Below are positions 34,791 through 47,960 of a stretch of DNA of 64,000 nucleotides, one piece after another; within the stretch, counting starts at the first letter, position 1, and every line of letters starts with the position of its first letter. The stretch spans positions 127,148,001-127,212,000 of the forward strand of contig CM075672.1 of the NCBI GenBank assembly GCA_037962975.1, written 5' to 3'. The notes below the pieces were generated by a model. It saw only the letters and a program-made list of their open reading frames with translations, did not search any database and was not told where the DNA came from. The position numbers were made by a program, and so were the translations under genes. Source of the DNA: Clitoria ternatea (taxonomy: Eukaryota > Streptophyta > Magnoliopsida > Fabales > Fabaceae).

Positions 34791-36164
34791 ATCCTTCCTC
34801 CTCTATTTGTGGTTTATGATTTGCTTAAGCTTGAAATGGTGGTGCTAGAAGTTATGGGTGTTGATGTGGATGTGAACCCTAGGCTTGGATGGCTTGAAAT
34901 TGTGATTCTTGATTAGGGTGTGATTTTAGAAATGAATGAGGATTATGATTTACATGTGGATTCTATAATGGGTTGAAGTTGTTGTTGGGTGATTTTAGAG
35001 AAAACCCCAAGTGTTGATGATTTAGGGATTTTAGCCAAGTTGATGATTTTGATAATTATGGATGTCTTAGAATGGTGTATATGAGAGGAATGAATTTTTA
35101 GAATCATTGAGATTGATTAATGAGGTTGATGATATGTGCATGTAAGTAGGTATGATAATTTGAGGAATTAATCTTGAGAATGGGTAGATGATAAGCAATG
35201 TTGAGTGTTGTTATTGGTAATAACAATAATGGTGGATGACCATTGATAATGGATACTTGGCTTGATAAAGTCTTGGGCCATGATAAATACCATAAGAGTT
35301 TGTCGATTAATGATGGTTTTGAATGGAGCCAAGAGACTTCTAGTGAGTGGAAGAAATTGTGATGATAGTTGAGTGATTTATATGAGATATTAGATGCCTT
35401 GTGGATAAGGAATATGATCTTTTGATTGTTGGGTTTCTTAGCCCTTAAGATTTAGAGAATCTTGGCTTTGGGAAAGGAATTCCTGAAGCCTAACATAAGC
35501 ATATGAATTTAGAGTTTGGACAAGTCTAGGACTTGATCATGAGTTTTGAGAGATGATTTCTTATGATGGTATATTAATAGCATGTACACATGTGTTGTTG
35601 ATAGGATTGTATTCTAGACGATGATGCGAAATAATCGAGGCAATCAGAACTTTTGGATTACGGTTCTTCTCTCGAGGTAGGAGGGGAGTTAGCAGTTCAA
35701 ATTTGCATGAGTGAACAATTGTTGAATTATGTATATGTATGAGCTCATGCATTGCCTTGCTATGAATATGTTGAATGTTGAATTGATGATGTAATGAATG
35801 ATGGCTTGGCTTTTATTAAATATTAAGAAAATCATGTATGTATATATATATATATATGAAATGAAAATGAGTGCTTGATTGTCCCTTGGTTGGACATGAA
35901 TTAAATGTTGATGAGTTAATTAAAATGTAGAGGATTATTTTATGATGATTATGTAGCCAAATGAGAGAGGTAATGATGTTGAATGTTGTTAAAACCTCCC
36001 TTAGATATTTAAAGGTTTAGAATTGAAAATAAAGAGGCATGGTTTCTTGAAATAAGCCTAATTACATAATTCAATATAGGCAAAGTGTTAAATTAGGCCA
36101 ACTATTGATAAGGAAGATATTGACATAAGAAAAAGAGTGAAAAACTTAAGGTTTGGGCGTGTGG

Positions 36165-36640
36165 GGATGACCTCACTCAAGCAAATTGGGACCTCGCTCA
36201 AGCGAGACTCCCCTGCATTAGAGGGGTGGCCATTGGCCCAATCACGCTCGGTCAAGGAGGAGTCTCGCTCAAGCGAGACGCGTGAAAAATGGATTGGGCA
36301 GCCACTGGATGAATCTCGCTCAAGCAGGCGTGGCCGCGCTTGAGCGAGCGAGAGAAAAGGGAATGCTAGACGGACCTCGCTTAAGCGAGTGATGAGGCAC
36401 GTTGGGTCTCGCTCAAGCAAGCGAGCTTAGGATTAGGCACTGGACAATTTTTGCTCAAGCGAGCGTGAGTCACTTGAGCACATGCGTAGGATCTGATGCT
36501 TCAATTTGTCTTATTCACATGAGTGATTATGTGAGAGGAGCTTCGCTCGAGCGAGCGATATGTAGAAATGACACTGGAGAAGCGGGCGTATGCACGCTGA
36601 TGGGAGCCTCTCGCGTGAATCTCGCTTGAGCGAGTTTTCC
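36165..36640 (+). repeat. Array of CTCGCTnnAGCGAG palindromes in the 5' LTR
   Basis: 14-bp dyads with a variable two-base centre: 36,193-36,206 and 36,264-36,277 (centre CA), 36,376-36,389 (TA), 36,543-36,554 (CG, 12 bp), 36,621-36,634 (TG), plus half-sites between. Spacer sequence between dyads is not repeated. Confidence 0.9.
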
Positions 36641-37103
36641 CCAGAAATGGCTTTGTTGCATTTTCTTCATTGTGGGTTTATATTGACCCTTTCCCTTGTA
36701 TTGTGGGATGATTGAGGGTATGTATGAGGACAATATAATGGTGTTATGACATGGTGGTGATAGGGATGGATTGGTATACTTGGGATTAATTGATATGATA
36801 TATTTACCACCTAAAATGAAATTATGACAGGATGGTGATGAGAATACGATGATGAGGATATGAGTTATACCCTTGGTGATTTTAAAACCAAGGAGAGAAT
36901 AATTAAATGACATAGTATGAGTTATAAATTGATGAATTAGAGAAAGATATGACATTGAATAATGATAGATGATGATGTTGATCACTCTTTTGCATAAAGG
37001 GGGTAAATGTTGTTATTGATGAATTGTAAGAATCCCATTACGTGCGATACAAGTGTGATCTGTGTGGTTTGAATTATATGAATGAATTATTGTAAATACC
37101 ATA

Positions 37104-37148
<45 letters not shown>

Positions 37149-39091
37149 CAATGGTGAAGAATAATGAGATGAAAACCCACTAAATGAATGTGTAGCAATA
37201 TTGTTGAATATTATGTAATGTTGTAATGCCATTGTGGTTGATTACAAGTATTGACTTGCATGTATGAAATGAAATATATATGAAATATGTTGAAATGAAA
37301 TGCCACACTTAAAACTTGAAAACAATGGCTAAGACCAACAATGATAAATCCACTAAGGTGTGAATGGTGGTGTTGGTGATTATGGTGATGATGTTTGATT
37401 AGTGGCATTTAGGATGCACAAAGTAAGAATGCATTTGATTTGTATTGCATTGCATCTATGGCATATCATAGCCGCCGATGTTGGAACGTTAGGGGAGTTC
37501 CCTTGGCCGACCTAGTGGGAGGGTGGCTCAGTGCATGAGCAATTTGTTATTTCCCCTATGACTCAGTGTGTAAGTCACGAAGCCGCCCATGTATTGCTAC
37601 GGGGAGCTACATGTGGCCGACCCTTGTGGGGGGTGGCTCTTGATAAGCAGGTGACCCCGGTGGTCCTTGAGATCACAGCCGCCATGATTTGAGATCTGGC
37701 CGGCCCGCAACACCATATATATTGGTTATGTTGTTACCGCGGTCATGGTGAAAATGACCAGGTTTGCATTATGGGTGATGCGGTTTGGTACTTGTAAAAA
37801 TATGGTGAATATGCATGCATTATGATATATGTGTACACATTTTACTACTGCCGTAGGGGCATGGTATGTGATCATGCTTAACCCATATTTGGTGTTTATT
37901 TCCCACAGTCGGATCCATAGTTGTTGATATCTATTCCATTATGCATATGCATTAGCTTGAAGAGCATTTGCATATAGCATGGAGATATGCCAGATGATAA
38001 TGATGATTGAGATTATGGTATGGTGTTGATGAGATGGGTAATTAAATACCTAAAAGACCACATATGAAAAATAATGATATGAATATGTATAAACCGATGT
38101 TGAATAAGATGATATGTATGTTATGGCCCATTAGAATATTGGGCATAATTAATTATGATTGATGAATATGATGATAGCCCATGGTGGCTTTGAGAAAAGA
38201 CCTGAATGGTCGATATTGATGATGTTGGCCCATTATGGCGATGTGAAAGATGTGTATATGCTTGCTTTGCTATGCTTTGATGATTGAGTACGAAATAATT
38301 ATGTATTGTTGAATTAGTAAATCTATGATGACTATTGATGTGTTTAGCAAAGTATACATGATGTTGATATGCATATGCACATAATTTCAATTGAATTTAT
38401 ATCGTCATTTGAAATGTATAACTCACTCTCCCATGTGGTCTACTTTTTAGTATTAATACAGGGACGTCATGGGATGAAGATGTTTTGATGGAAAAGCTTT
38501 TGTGAAGGTAGATGTAATGGAATGCCTTGGCTGGCAATGTTGTAATTTATTATGCTGTGTATAAAGTAGATATCATGATGTTGATAATTACCGTTATTGG
38601 TGGATGTAATGTGAATAATATATAATTGTTAATAATGTATGACTTTAGGGATGAATTGAATATGGTCAATTATGGATTATGGGTATTGGAGATGTAATTC
38701 ATAAAGATATGTATCTACATATATCTTAGGCATTGCATGTTCGTGAAATTATATGAAAAGATGATGGTTGTCTATTAGGTTTATGATATGCCTTTGTATG
38801 CTTGCCGAGCCTTTTCTCATATCTTCATATATTGGACTAGGTGTACGACCGGTATACACATTCTTTTCTGTTGTAAACTCTGTTATTTTGTACACCGTTA
38901 TGGGCAAACTATTTACTGATCTAGTTATAGGCTAATAAATCTCACTCTTTGGTTTTCTGTGGCCCGAGTCTTGATGTGGTCAAGATAATGTTTAGAAACT
39001 ATTTTCGAACGCAAAAAATTTACTCATGTTTTTACTATTTAATTATGACGATTACATCAAGATTTGAGTTCGGAAAATCAGGGGTGTTATA

Positions 39092-41534
39092 ATCCGGTAT
39101 CAGAGTGTATTTTGCCCTAAATTAGATTTGTTAATTATCATCAGAGTATGGTTACTCTGCATTGAAAATTGATATTATGGATGATTGGAGCATGATTGCT
39201 CAATTGTAAAACATTTATGGTGATTTGAGAAGCGAGATAGTCATTATTGGAATGTGGTTGTTTGTATAGACTAAAGAGTGGTAGTTATCTAGAGGATGAT
39301 GATATGATAAGATATCGAATGCCCTATATGGATTTATGAATGAATGATTGTCTAAGAATTGTGAATTAGTTATAAGGGCATTATTGCTTATTGAGGATTA
39401 TTATGAATCATTAAAGTTGAGTTGTGATTGATTCCTATTGAGGATTCCTATTGATGTTTATGGGAGTATGCCCCTTTATCATTGAGGTTGTATGATACAC
39501 TTGTGGAGCATAGTTGCTCATTGGAAAACTTAATGAGATTATGAGATTGGATATAACTATGGATGAATTCCTCAAAGTGATTGATATGTTGTTTGTGTAA
39601 GACCGGCCAAGTTCCTTACACTATTTCCTTCGAATGATGAATACATTGATATTATCCATTTGAATATTGATATGTTGAGTATGACTTGAATAGATGATAA
39701 ATATATACCATGTGTAATCATGGATATGAGGTATTGAATAAGAATTGATTTTATGATGAACTTATGCCATATCTTGATTACAGATAGGAGGTATTAGACG
39801 CGAATGATTCGTGTATTGAAATTAATTGAATGAATGATAGTGAAGGAATTCCCTAATATGGATATTCCTAAATTAAAGTGATTGTTTGCACTATGTGGAA
39901 TTGTGAATTTCATATCCTTAAGCACGAGAGTCTTGCATTATATGATGCAAGTGATTTGATGTATCCTTTTAGATCGGGAATGTAAATGAGGGATAAATTG
40001 GTGACATGTAAGCCTTGTGTGTGCACCTGATTGGGGTTATGTCTCGGTTTTATATCTGTGGACCGAGTGAATGGTTAATTTTGTTGTGGCCCACTAAGTG
40101 TGGTAACCCCGAATAACTCAAAATGATCTTGAAAGATCGAACCTTGTGGAATTAGACCCTGTGGTGGTCTAGGCTCTACGATGCTTCTATGAGCCATGTT
40201 TAACGATTATATGTGTTATGGAAGTATTCCAAGATGGGTGCTAGGTAACCTTTGAATTTTCTGAGCCTAATAATAGATTGAATCTTATGAATAATTGAGC
40301 CATAGTGAAATTGATTGTGAGACAAATTGTTGAGGCTAGAGCCGATATGTAATTGTATTCAAAATGTAAATATAAACCCCTAGGTATTTAACGAATAATG
40401 ATATGAATTCGGGGTATGACTTAGCATTGATTATGACGAAAAATCTTACGATATGACTTTAGGCTAAACTATGTGCCCTTGACATAATGATTAATAGATC
40501 AATTATGGATTATAATGTGATGTAGAAGTAATATATATGAACATGGATTGGTAAGTGAAGTTTAATCCTATAGATACCCTCCTTTTCATTTTGAAAGGAG
40601 TTATATTGGTGATAGAAACCACATACCGATGTGACACAATATGAATCGTATGTCCAGTATATGGACTTTGACTATGATAAATGAGGAAATCCACTAGTGT
40701 GGAAGATTATTATATGATTGTGGACCTTATTTTAACCTTGGAAGTGTGTACTTGACGTGAATTTAGTGATTCATTTAGGCTTGAATTGAGTTATAGCCGA
40801 CAATGTTCAAATTAGACAAGAGATTTCTGAGTTAATTGACTATGACTTCGGGATGGATGAAGTCCAATGGTGGGGTGATTACCCTATGACGATTGGAAAT
40901 CTGTGGTTGTTGTGTTAATATATGGTTATGGTGGCTGACAATTGATGAATTGTATGTCATGACTTACACGGATCATGGTTAAATGATAATATGATATGAG
41001 TGTATTACTCGTGGGCTTGTATGACCTCTAATGAAGTCTCGTGTGTGGAGAGACATTGTTTGAACTGATATGGATAATGTGAGCAATAGGACGTAGAGGT
41101 ACTTACCCTGATATGTCTTTGCATGCCATAGGTATTGTGGCAACGTGCACTCATGCACCGATCTCATGTGTTTGTGGTAACCACTACGGGATTGGGATGC
41201 CTTCCTGTATGTCGGATGCAACAGCACATAGACCGGGCAAGTGTAGTGTTGTAACTACTTACGGTTAATGTATTGGACCTATCTGGAGGTACTGGATAAG
41301 AATGTGAGAGTTGTACTGAATAAACCAAGAATTGATAAGCGGTGACTCACTATGAATATGTGAAGTTTTATAATTGGATAAAGAAATGATGATGAACATG
41401 TTCTGTTGGACTTTGGGAAGTCCGATATCACCTTATGGTGTCATTGGACTCTATTGGTGTGTGGCCGAAGTATGGCCTTACGATATATGCCGATGTTAAA
41501 CTTCGAGGACGAAGTTTCTTTTTGGTGGGGTGGA
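39092..41534 (+). other. Non-coding interior of the large element, with PBS and polypurine tract
   Basis: PBS-like CGGTATCAGAGT (39,095-39,106) follows the LTR after three bases. It differs at the two end bases from TGGTATCAGAGC, the complement of initiator tRNA-Met used by many gypsy elements. The interior of 2,443 bp has no frame longer than about 80 codons and no gag/pol similarity. Just before the 3' LTR, 'cgaggacgaagtttctttttggtggggtgga' gives the polypurine tract (about 41,523-41,534) and keeps the tail of a typical pol end, which suggests an internal deletion derivative. Confidence 0.8.
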
Positions 41535-43306
41535 TGGTAACATCCCGGATTTTAAAGAAAATAAATTTATTGGATAATGATAATTGATTATTTATGGTCA
41601 AATAATTATAGGAGATCTCATTAGACATTAAAGGTGAATTATCAGTAAATTAAGATTTACCAGAACTGGATGATTTAACAGATGATGTGGGACCTACTTG
41701 ATCAAATTAAATGTTTGATGGGTCTAGAACGTTTAGAAAATTATTGTGGTTACAACGGTATAGTTGAAATAATTTTTGGTGTTGAGAAGATAATTATTTG
41801 GACGCGACGTAGGATATAAAACGGGGAAAATACATGCCAAATAGAATTAAAAGAAAATAAAAATTCCTCCTTCTCTTCTTCTCATAGCTGTGTACCCACT
41901 CTACACATTTCCTACTTTCTTTTACATAATAGGTAATGGAAATGATGGACCAATGGTAAAAGTAAAATGAGGCATTACTTTATCCAATGGGTAATACCCA
42001 ATTTACACTAAACTACTTCCTCCTTCTCCTTCCAACTGTGCACTATTCTTCCTCTTTACCTCATTCACTATTTTCTCTGCCTCCTCAACTTCTTCTTGCC
42101 CAAACCATGGCCTCCCCCTTTGACACCCATATTTCATCAAAAATTTCACTTGAGCTTGAATTTATGAACATCAAATGGGACATGGGAGCTTTGCTTGTAA
42201 CATCTTCTTCTTCCTTTCTCCCTATTTTTATTTTGGTCATAGCATGGAAAAGAGGTAAGACTTTGAATCCTTCCTCCTCTAATTGTGGCTTATGATTTGA
42301 TTAACCTTGAAATGGTGGTGCTAGAAGTTATGGGTGTTGATGTGGATGTGAACCCTAGGCTTGGATGGCTTGAAATTGTGATTCTTGATTAGGGTGTGAT
42401 TTTAGAAATGAATGAGGATTATGATTTGCATGTGGATTCTATAATGGGTTGAAGTTGTTGTTGGGTGATTTTAGAGAAAACCCTAAGTGTTGATGATTTG
42501 GGGATTTTAGCCAAGTTGATGATTTTGATGATTATGGATGTCTTAGAATGGTGTATATGAGAGGAATGAATTTTTAGAATCATTGATTAATGAGGTTGAT
42601 GATATATGCATGTAAGTAGGTATGATGATATGAGGAATTAATCTTGAGAATGGGTAGATGATAAGCAATGTTGAGTGTTGTTATTGGTAATAACAATAAT
42701 GGTGGATGACCATTGATAATGGATACTTGACTTGATAAAGTCTTGGGCCAATATAAATACCATAAGAGTTTGTTGATTAATGATGGTTTTGAATGGAGCC
42801 AAGAGACTTCTAGTGACTGGAAGAAATTGTGATGATAGTTGAGTGATTTGTATGAGATATTGGATGCCTTGTGGATAAAGAATATGATTTTTTGATTATT
42901 GGGTTTGTTAGCCCTTAAGATTTAGAGAATCTTGGCTTTGGGAAAGGAATTCCCGAAGCCTAACATAAGCATATGAATTTGGAGTTTGGACAAGTCTAGG
43001 ACTTGATCATGAATTTTGAGAGAAGATTTCTTATGATGGTATATTAATAGCATGTATACATATGTTGTAGATAGGATTGAATTCCGGACGACGATGTGGA
43101 ATAATCGAGGCAATCAGAACGTTTGGATTGCGGTTCTTCTCTCGAGGTAGGAGAGGAGTTAGTATTTCAAATTTGCATGAGTAAATAATTGTTGAATTAT
43201 GTATATGTATGAGCTCATGCATTGGCTTGCCATGAATGTGTTGAATGTTGAATTGATGATGTAATGAATGATGGCTTGGCTTTTATTGAATATGAAGAAA
43301 ATCATG

Positions 43307-43352
<46 letters not shown>

Positions 43353-43674
43353 GAAAATGAGTGCTTGATTGTCCCTTGGTTGGACATGAATTAAATGTTG
43401 ATGAAAATTTATGAATAGATGAGTTAATTAAAGTGTAGAGGATTGTTTTATGATGATTATGTAGCCAAATGAGAGAGGTAATAATGTGGAATGTTGTTAA
43501 CACCTCCCTTTGATATTTAAAGGTTTAGAATTGAAAATAGAGAGGCATGGTTTCTTGAAATAAGCCTAATTACATAATTCAATATAGGCAAAGTGTTAAA
43601 TTAGGCCAACTATTGATGAGGAAGATATTGACATAAGAAAAAGAGTGAAAAACTTAAGGTTTGGGCGTGTGGGG

Positions 43675-44165
43675 ATGACCTCGCTCAAGCAAATTAGGAC
43701 CTCGCTCAAGCGAGAGTCCCCCACATCAGAGGGGTGGCCACTGGCCCAATCACGCTTGGCGAGGAGGAGTCTCGCTCAAGCGAGATGCGTGAAAAATGGA
43801 TTGGGAAGCCACTGGACGAATCTCGCTCAAGCAGGCGTGGCCACGCTTGAGCGAGCGAGAGAAAAGGGGATGTTGGACGGACCTTGCTTAAGCGAGTGAT
43901 GAGGCATGTTGGGTCGCTCAAGCGAGCGAGCTTAGGATTAGGCACTGGACAATTTTCGCTCAAGCGAGCATGACTCGCTTGAGCGCACACGTAGGATTTG
44001 ATGCTTCAATATGTCTCACTCACGTGAGTGATTATGTGAGAGGAGCTTCACTCGAGCGAGCGATACGTAGAAATGACACTGGAGAAGTCTCGCTCAAGCG
44101 AGAGTAGCTCGCTCAAACGACCGGGCGTATGCACGCTTATGGGAGCCTCTCGCTTACGCGCGCTG
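43675..44165 (+). repeat. Array of CTCGCTnnAGCGAG palindromes in the 3' LTR
   Basis: Perfect dyads at 43,701-43,714, 43,771-43,784 and 44,089-44,102, with many half-sites. Compared with the 5' LTR, some dyads are lost by point changes and one block is gained. Confidence 0.9.
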
Positions 44166-44644
44166 GGGCTTGCCCAAAGATTTCCCTAGAAATGGCTTTG
44201 TTGCATTTTCTTGATTGTAGGTTTATGTTGGCCCTTTCCCTTGTATTATGGGATGATTGAGGGTATGTATGAGGACAATATAATGGTGTTATGACATGGT
44301 GGTGATAGGGATGGATTGGTAAACTTGGGATTAATTGATATGATATATTTACCACCTAAAATGCAATTATGATAGGATGGTGATGAGAATACGATGATGG
44401 GGATATGAATTATACCCTTGGTGATTTTAAAACCAAGGAGAGAATAATTAAATGACATAGTAAGAGTTATAAATTGATGAATTAGAGAAAGATATGACAT
44501 TGAATAATGATAGATGATGATGTTGATCACTCTTTTGCATAAAGGGGGTGAATGTTGTTATTGATGAATTGTAAGAATGCCATTGCGTACGATACAAGTG
44601 TGATCTTGTATGTGTGGTTCAAATTATATGAATGAATTATTGTA

Positions 44645-45418
44645 GTCTCTTGAAGAAGGGTGTATCTAGGGAATTCTTCCTCTTCTTGCCTCTTCAAACC
44701 TTAAGCTATCTTCTTGCTTATGAGAAAACCGAATGGAAGCCAAAGGGAAAAGACTCACTATTGAAATTGGAAACAAGGAAAGGAGAAGAAGAAAGTGGAG
44801 ATGGATAGAAGGAAGGAGAAGGATGGAGGATAGAATTGAGGGAAGGAAAGGAAGCCACTCCAAGAGGAGATAATTCCCTTGGAACTCACCACCAAGAGGG
44901 AGGAATTCCCCTTTAATTAGAGTTTGCTAGAGCTCACTCTAACCTAGAGAGAAGGGAAAGCTTCTCTCACTAAAAACTCACTCAAAAGTGTGTAATTCTC
45001 AAAATGGCATTCAAGTGTGTCAATTTATAAAAGGAGAGCACCTTATATAGTGCTTCAAAGAATTTGGCCAAGTGGTTCTCTTATGGGCCTCTCTATGATG
45101 CCTAGGTCCAATAATGCACATGGACAAGAGTATGGCCTATACATGGCCCAAAGTCAGTGTACATGACCCAAAAGTGGCCCAAATGAAACCTATACGCCTA
45201 GAGAATCTAACTAAGGAGTATAGTACAAGTAGAGTATGAGTAGATCCTCAAGAAGTCTTCAATGGGCTTGGGCCCACTCAAGAAGAGGAAAGAAGATAAA
45301 GCCCGATGGATACTTTCTTTGGCCCTTTTGGTCTTGGCCCTTGTGAGAGGACCTTTGTATTCTTCAAATCCTTTCTCTAGGATAGTGTGAGGGTCTTCCC
45401 TTAGTGTGTCCTCATTAA
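44645..45418 (-). mobile_element. Chimeric retroelement patch inside the 3' LTR
   Basis: It is absent from the matching place in the 5' LTR (after 37,101), so its limits are exact within a base or two. On the minus strand it begins with a pol-end-like coding tail ('EDTLREDPHT', 'EEYKGPLTRAKTKRAKE', a common Ty3/gypsy C-terminal string), followed by LTR-like DNA with a TATA-like 'ctatataagg' (45,041-45,050) and a leader. There is no target duplication and no complete LTR end. It may be a template-switch product or a truncated insertion. Confidence 0.65.
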
Positions 45419-45427
45419 AATACCACA

Positions 45428-45469
<42 letters not shown>

Positions 45470-47272
45470 AGACAATGGTGAAGAATAATGAGATGAAAAC
45501 CACTAAATGAATGTGTGACAATAATGTTGAATATTATGTAATGTTGTAATGCCATTATGGTTGATTGCAAGTATTGACTTGCATGTATGAAATAAAATAT
45601 ATATGAAATATGTCGAAATAAAATGCCACACTTAAAACTTGAAAACAATGGCTAAGACCAACAATGATAAATCTACTAAGGTATGAATGGTGGTGTTGGT
45701 GATTATGGTGATGACATTTGATGAGTGGCATTTAGGATGCACAGAGTAAGAATGCATTTGATTTGCATTGCATTGCATCCATGACATATCATAGCCGCCG
45801 ATGTTGGAACGTTAGCGGAGTTCCCTCGGCCGACACAGTGGGAGGGTGGCTCAATGCACGGGCAATTTGTTGTTTCCCCTGTGACTCGGTGTGTAAGTCA
45901 CGAAGCCGCCCATGTATTGCTACGGGGAGCTACATGTGGCTGGCCCTTGTGGGGGGTGGCTCTTGATGAGCAGGTGACCTCGGTGGTCCTTGAGATCACA
46001 GCCGCCATGATTTGAGATCTGGCCGGCCCGTAACACCATATATATTGATTATGTTGTTACCGCAGTCATGATGAAAATGACCAGGTGTTGCATTATGGGC
46101 GATGCGGTTTGGTACCAGTAAAAATATGGTGAATATGCATGCATTATGATATATGTGTACACATTTTACTACTGCAGTAGGGGCATGGTATGTGATCATG
46201 CTTAACCCATATTTGGTGTTTATTTCCCATAGTCGAATCCACATTTGTTCATGTCTATTCCATTGTGCATATGCATTAGCTTTAAGAGCATTTGCATATA
46301 GCATGGAGATATGCCAGATGATGATGATTGATGATGATTGAGATTATGGTATGGTGTTGATGAGATGGGTAATTAAATACCTAAAAGACCACATATGAAA
46401 AATAAATGAAATGAATATGTATAAATCGATGTTGAATAAGACGATATGTGTGTTATGGCCCATTAGAATGTTGGGCATAATTAATTATGGTTGATGAATA
46501 TGATGATAGCCTATGGTGGCTTTGAGAGAAAACCTGAATGGTCGATACTGATGATGTTGGCCCATTGTGGCGATGTGAAAGATGTGTATTTGCTTGCTTT
46601 GCTATGCTTTGATGATTGAGTACGAAATAAGTACGTATTGTTGAATTAGTAAATCTATGATGACTATTGATGTTTTTAGCAAAGTATACATGATGTTGAT
46701 ATACATATACACATAATTTCAATTGTATTCATATCGTCATTTGAAATGTATAACTCACTCTCCCATGTGGTCTACTTTTTAGTATTAGTGCAGGGACGTT
46801 ATGGGATGAGGATGTTTTGATGGAAAAGCTTTTGTGAAGGTAAAATAGTTGTAATGGAATGCCTTGGCCGGCAACGTTGTAATTTATTATGCTGTGCATA
46901 AAGTAGATATCATGATGTTGATAATTACTGTTATTGGTGGGTGTAATGTGAATAATGTATAATTGTTAATAATGTATGACTTTAGGGATGAATTGAATAT
47001 GGTCAATTATGGATTATGGGTATTGGAGATGTAATTCATAAAGATATGTATCTACATATATCTTAGGCATTGCATGTTCATAAAATTATATGAAAAGATG
47101 ATGGTTGTCTATTAGGATTATGATATGCCTTTGTATGCTTGCCGAGCCTTTTCTCATATCTTCATGTATTGGACTAGGTGTACGCCTGGTATACATATTC
47201 TTTTCCGCTGTAAACTCTGTTATTTTGTATACCGTTATGGGCAAACTATTTACTGGTCTAGTTATAGGCTAA

Positions 47273-47448
47273 GTGTCCATTTGGTTTCTAGTTGGGGAAA
47301 CGGAGTTGGGGAAATGGAGAAATTTAAGGGTTGATATTGATCCTTTATGCAGTTTGAAACAGCAAAAACCCCGCTTGACCGTTGGATGTATTTTTGGGGT
47401 TGGTCAAACCCCGGTTTGACCAACCAGGGTTTGTATCCAAACAACCCC
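47273..47448. mobile_element. Tourist-like (PIF/Harbinger) MITE
   Basis: 176 bp, flanked by the 3-bp duplication TAA (47,270-47,272 and 47,449-47,451). The ends (GTGTCCATTTGG... and, reversed, GGGGTTGTTTGG...) are an imperfect inverted pair typical of Tourist MITEs. The matching site in the 5' LTR (about 38,930-38,940, 'ggctaataaatc') is empty with one TAA, which proves the insertion and its limits. Confidence 0.85.
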
Positions 47449-47612
47449 TAATAAATCTCACTCTTTGGTTTTTTGTGGCCGGAGTCTTGATGTGGTCAAG
47501 ATAATGTTTAGAAACTATTTTTGAACGCGAAAAATTTACTCGTGTTTTTAGTATTTAAATATGACGATTACATCGGGATTCGAGTCTGGAAAATCAGGGG
47601 TGTTATAATGGT

Positions 47613-47960
47613 TCACCATTGGGACTCTTTCATGGTGGCACAGTCGCGCGGTGAGCGAAGGTATGACAGTGACTATAAGAAGGTACGTGTGAACAAAGGC
47701 ATGATGGGGAGAAGGGATTAAGAGATGAGAGGAAGAGAGTGAAAAGGTGCTGAACAGACAGTGAGATACGCGGTAGATAAGAGGGAAATGGGAAAAATTA
47801 AGGGTTAGGGATTTAGGAGAAGAAGGAAATGAAAATAAAAGAACCACGGTGGGAGGGAAAAAGACACGTGACCTGCACGAGCCTGTTTAAGTGGGAAATT
47901 AACGGTAGTTACAGAATTGTCGTTAACTTTCTTTATCCAATTCAATAATGTGCCTTCTTG
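47613..47960. other. Right interior of the Pack-CACTA
   Basis: A G/A-rich non-coding stretch between the large LTR element and the right subterminal motifs. It may hold the element's promoter, but nothing specific is seen. Confidence 0.35.

Larger units (their letters stand above)
34059..39091 (+). repeat. 5' LTR of the large element
   Basis: It is 5,033 bp long. In order it has a CTTCTTCTC-rich leader (34,380-34,640), a donor-like 'agaggtaaga' (34,775-34,784), a palindrome array (36,165-36,640), (TA)n runs (about 35,838-35,857 and 37,107-37,143), a GC-richer block with 'gccgcc' words (37,469-37,740), an acceptor-like block (38,421-38,450) and 'ccttggctggc' (38,524-38,534). The partner LTR is clearly similar but not identical, so the insertion is not recent. 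Confidence 0.9.
34059..47607 (+). mobile_element. Large non-autonomous gypsy-type LTR element (LARD-like), 13.5 kb
   Basis: Two LTRs of about 5 kb (34,059-39,091 and 41,535-47,607, the latter enlarged by two insertions) flank a 2.4-kb interior. The whole is bounded by a perfect 5-bp duplication ATGGT (34,054-34,058 and 47,608-47,612). LTR ends are TGTAATATCC and GGGTGTTATA. A PBS of the initiator-tRNA-Met type and a purine-rich tract precede and follow the interior. No gag or pol similarity exists in any frame. The start of the LTR closely resembles the LTR at 63,798 that follows a chromovirus-type integrase, so that kind of element is a likely helper. Confidence 0.93.
41535..47607 (+). repeat. 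3' LTR of the large element, with two later insertions
   Basis: It is homologous to 34,059-39,091 throughout. It is longer because of a 774-bp patch (44,645-45,418) and a 176-bp MITE (47,273-47,448), both absent from the 5' LTR. Its first bases read TGGTAACATCC, one base more than the 5' copy. Its palindrome array (43,675-44,165) has an extra dyad block at 44,089-44,115. Confidence 0.9.

Noticed and set aside
34619..34819. Small open frame in the LTR leader, similar in both LTRs (also 41,987-42,295)
   Set aside because: Similarity is expected because LTRs are copies. Length and start differ between them and no domain is recognised; a leader peptide cannot be excluded.
36088..36420. Open frames over the CTCGCT/AGCGAG arrays (also 43,706-43,990)
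   Set aside because: The palindromic words read as repeated 'LSE/LAQA' peptides on either strand; frame conservation is a by-product of the repeats.
45207..45521. A 104-codon minus frame with a (Y-I)n stretch
   Set aside because: The N-terminal part is translated (TA)n. Only the inner 'GPLTRAKTKRAKE' portion has meaning, as a pol tail inside the patch at 44,645-45,418.
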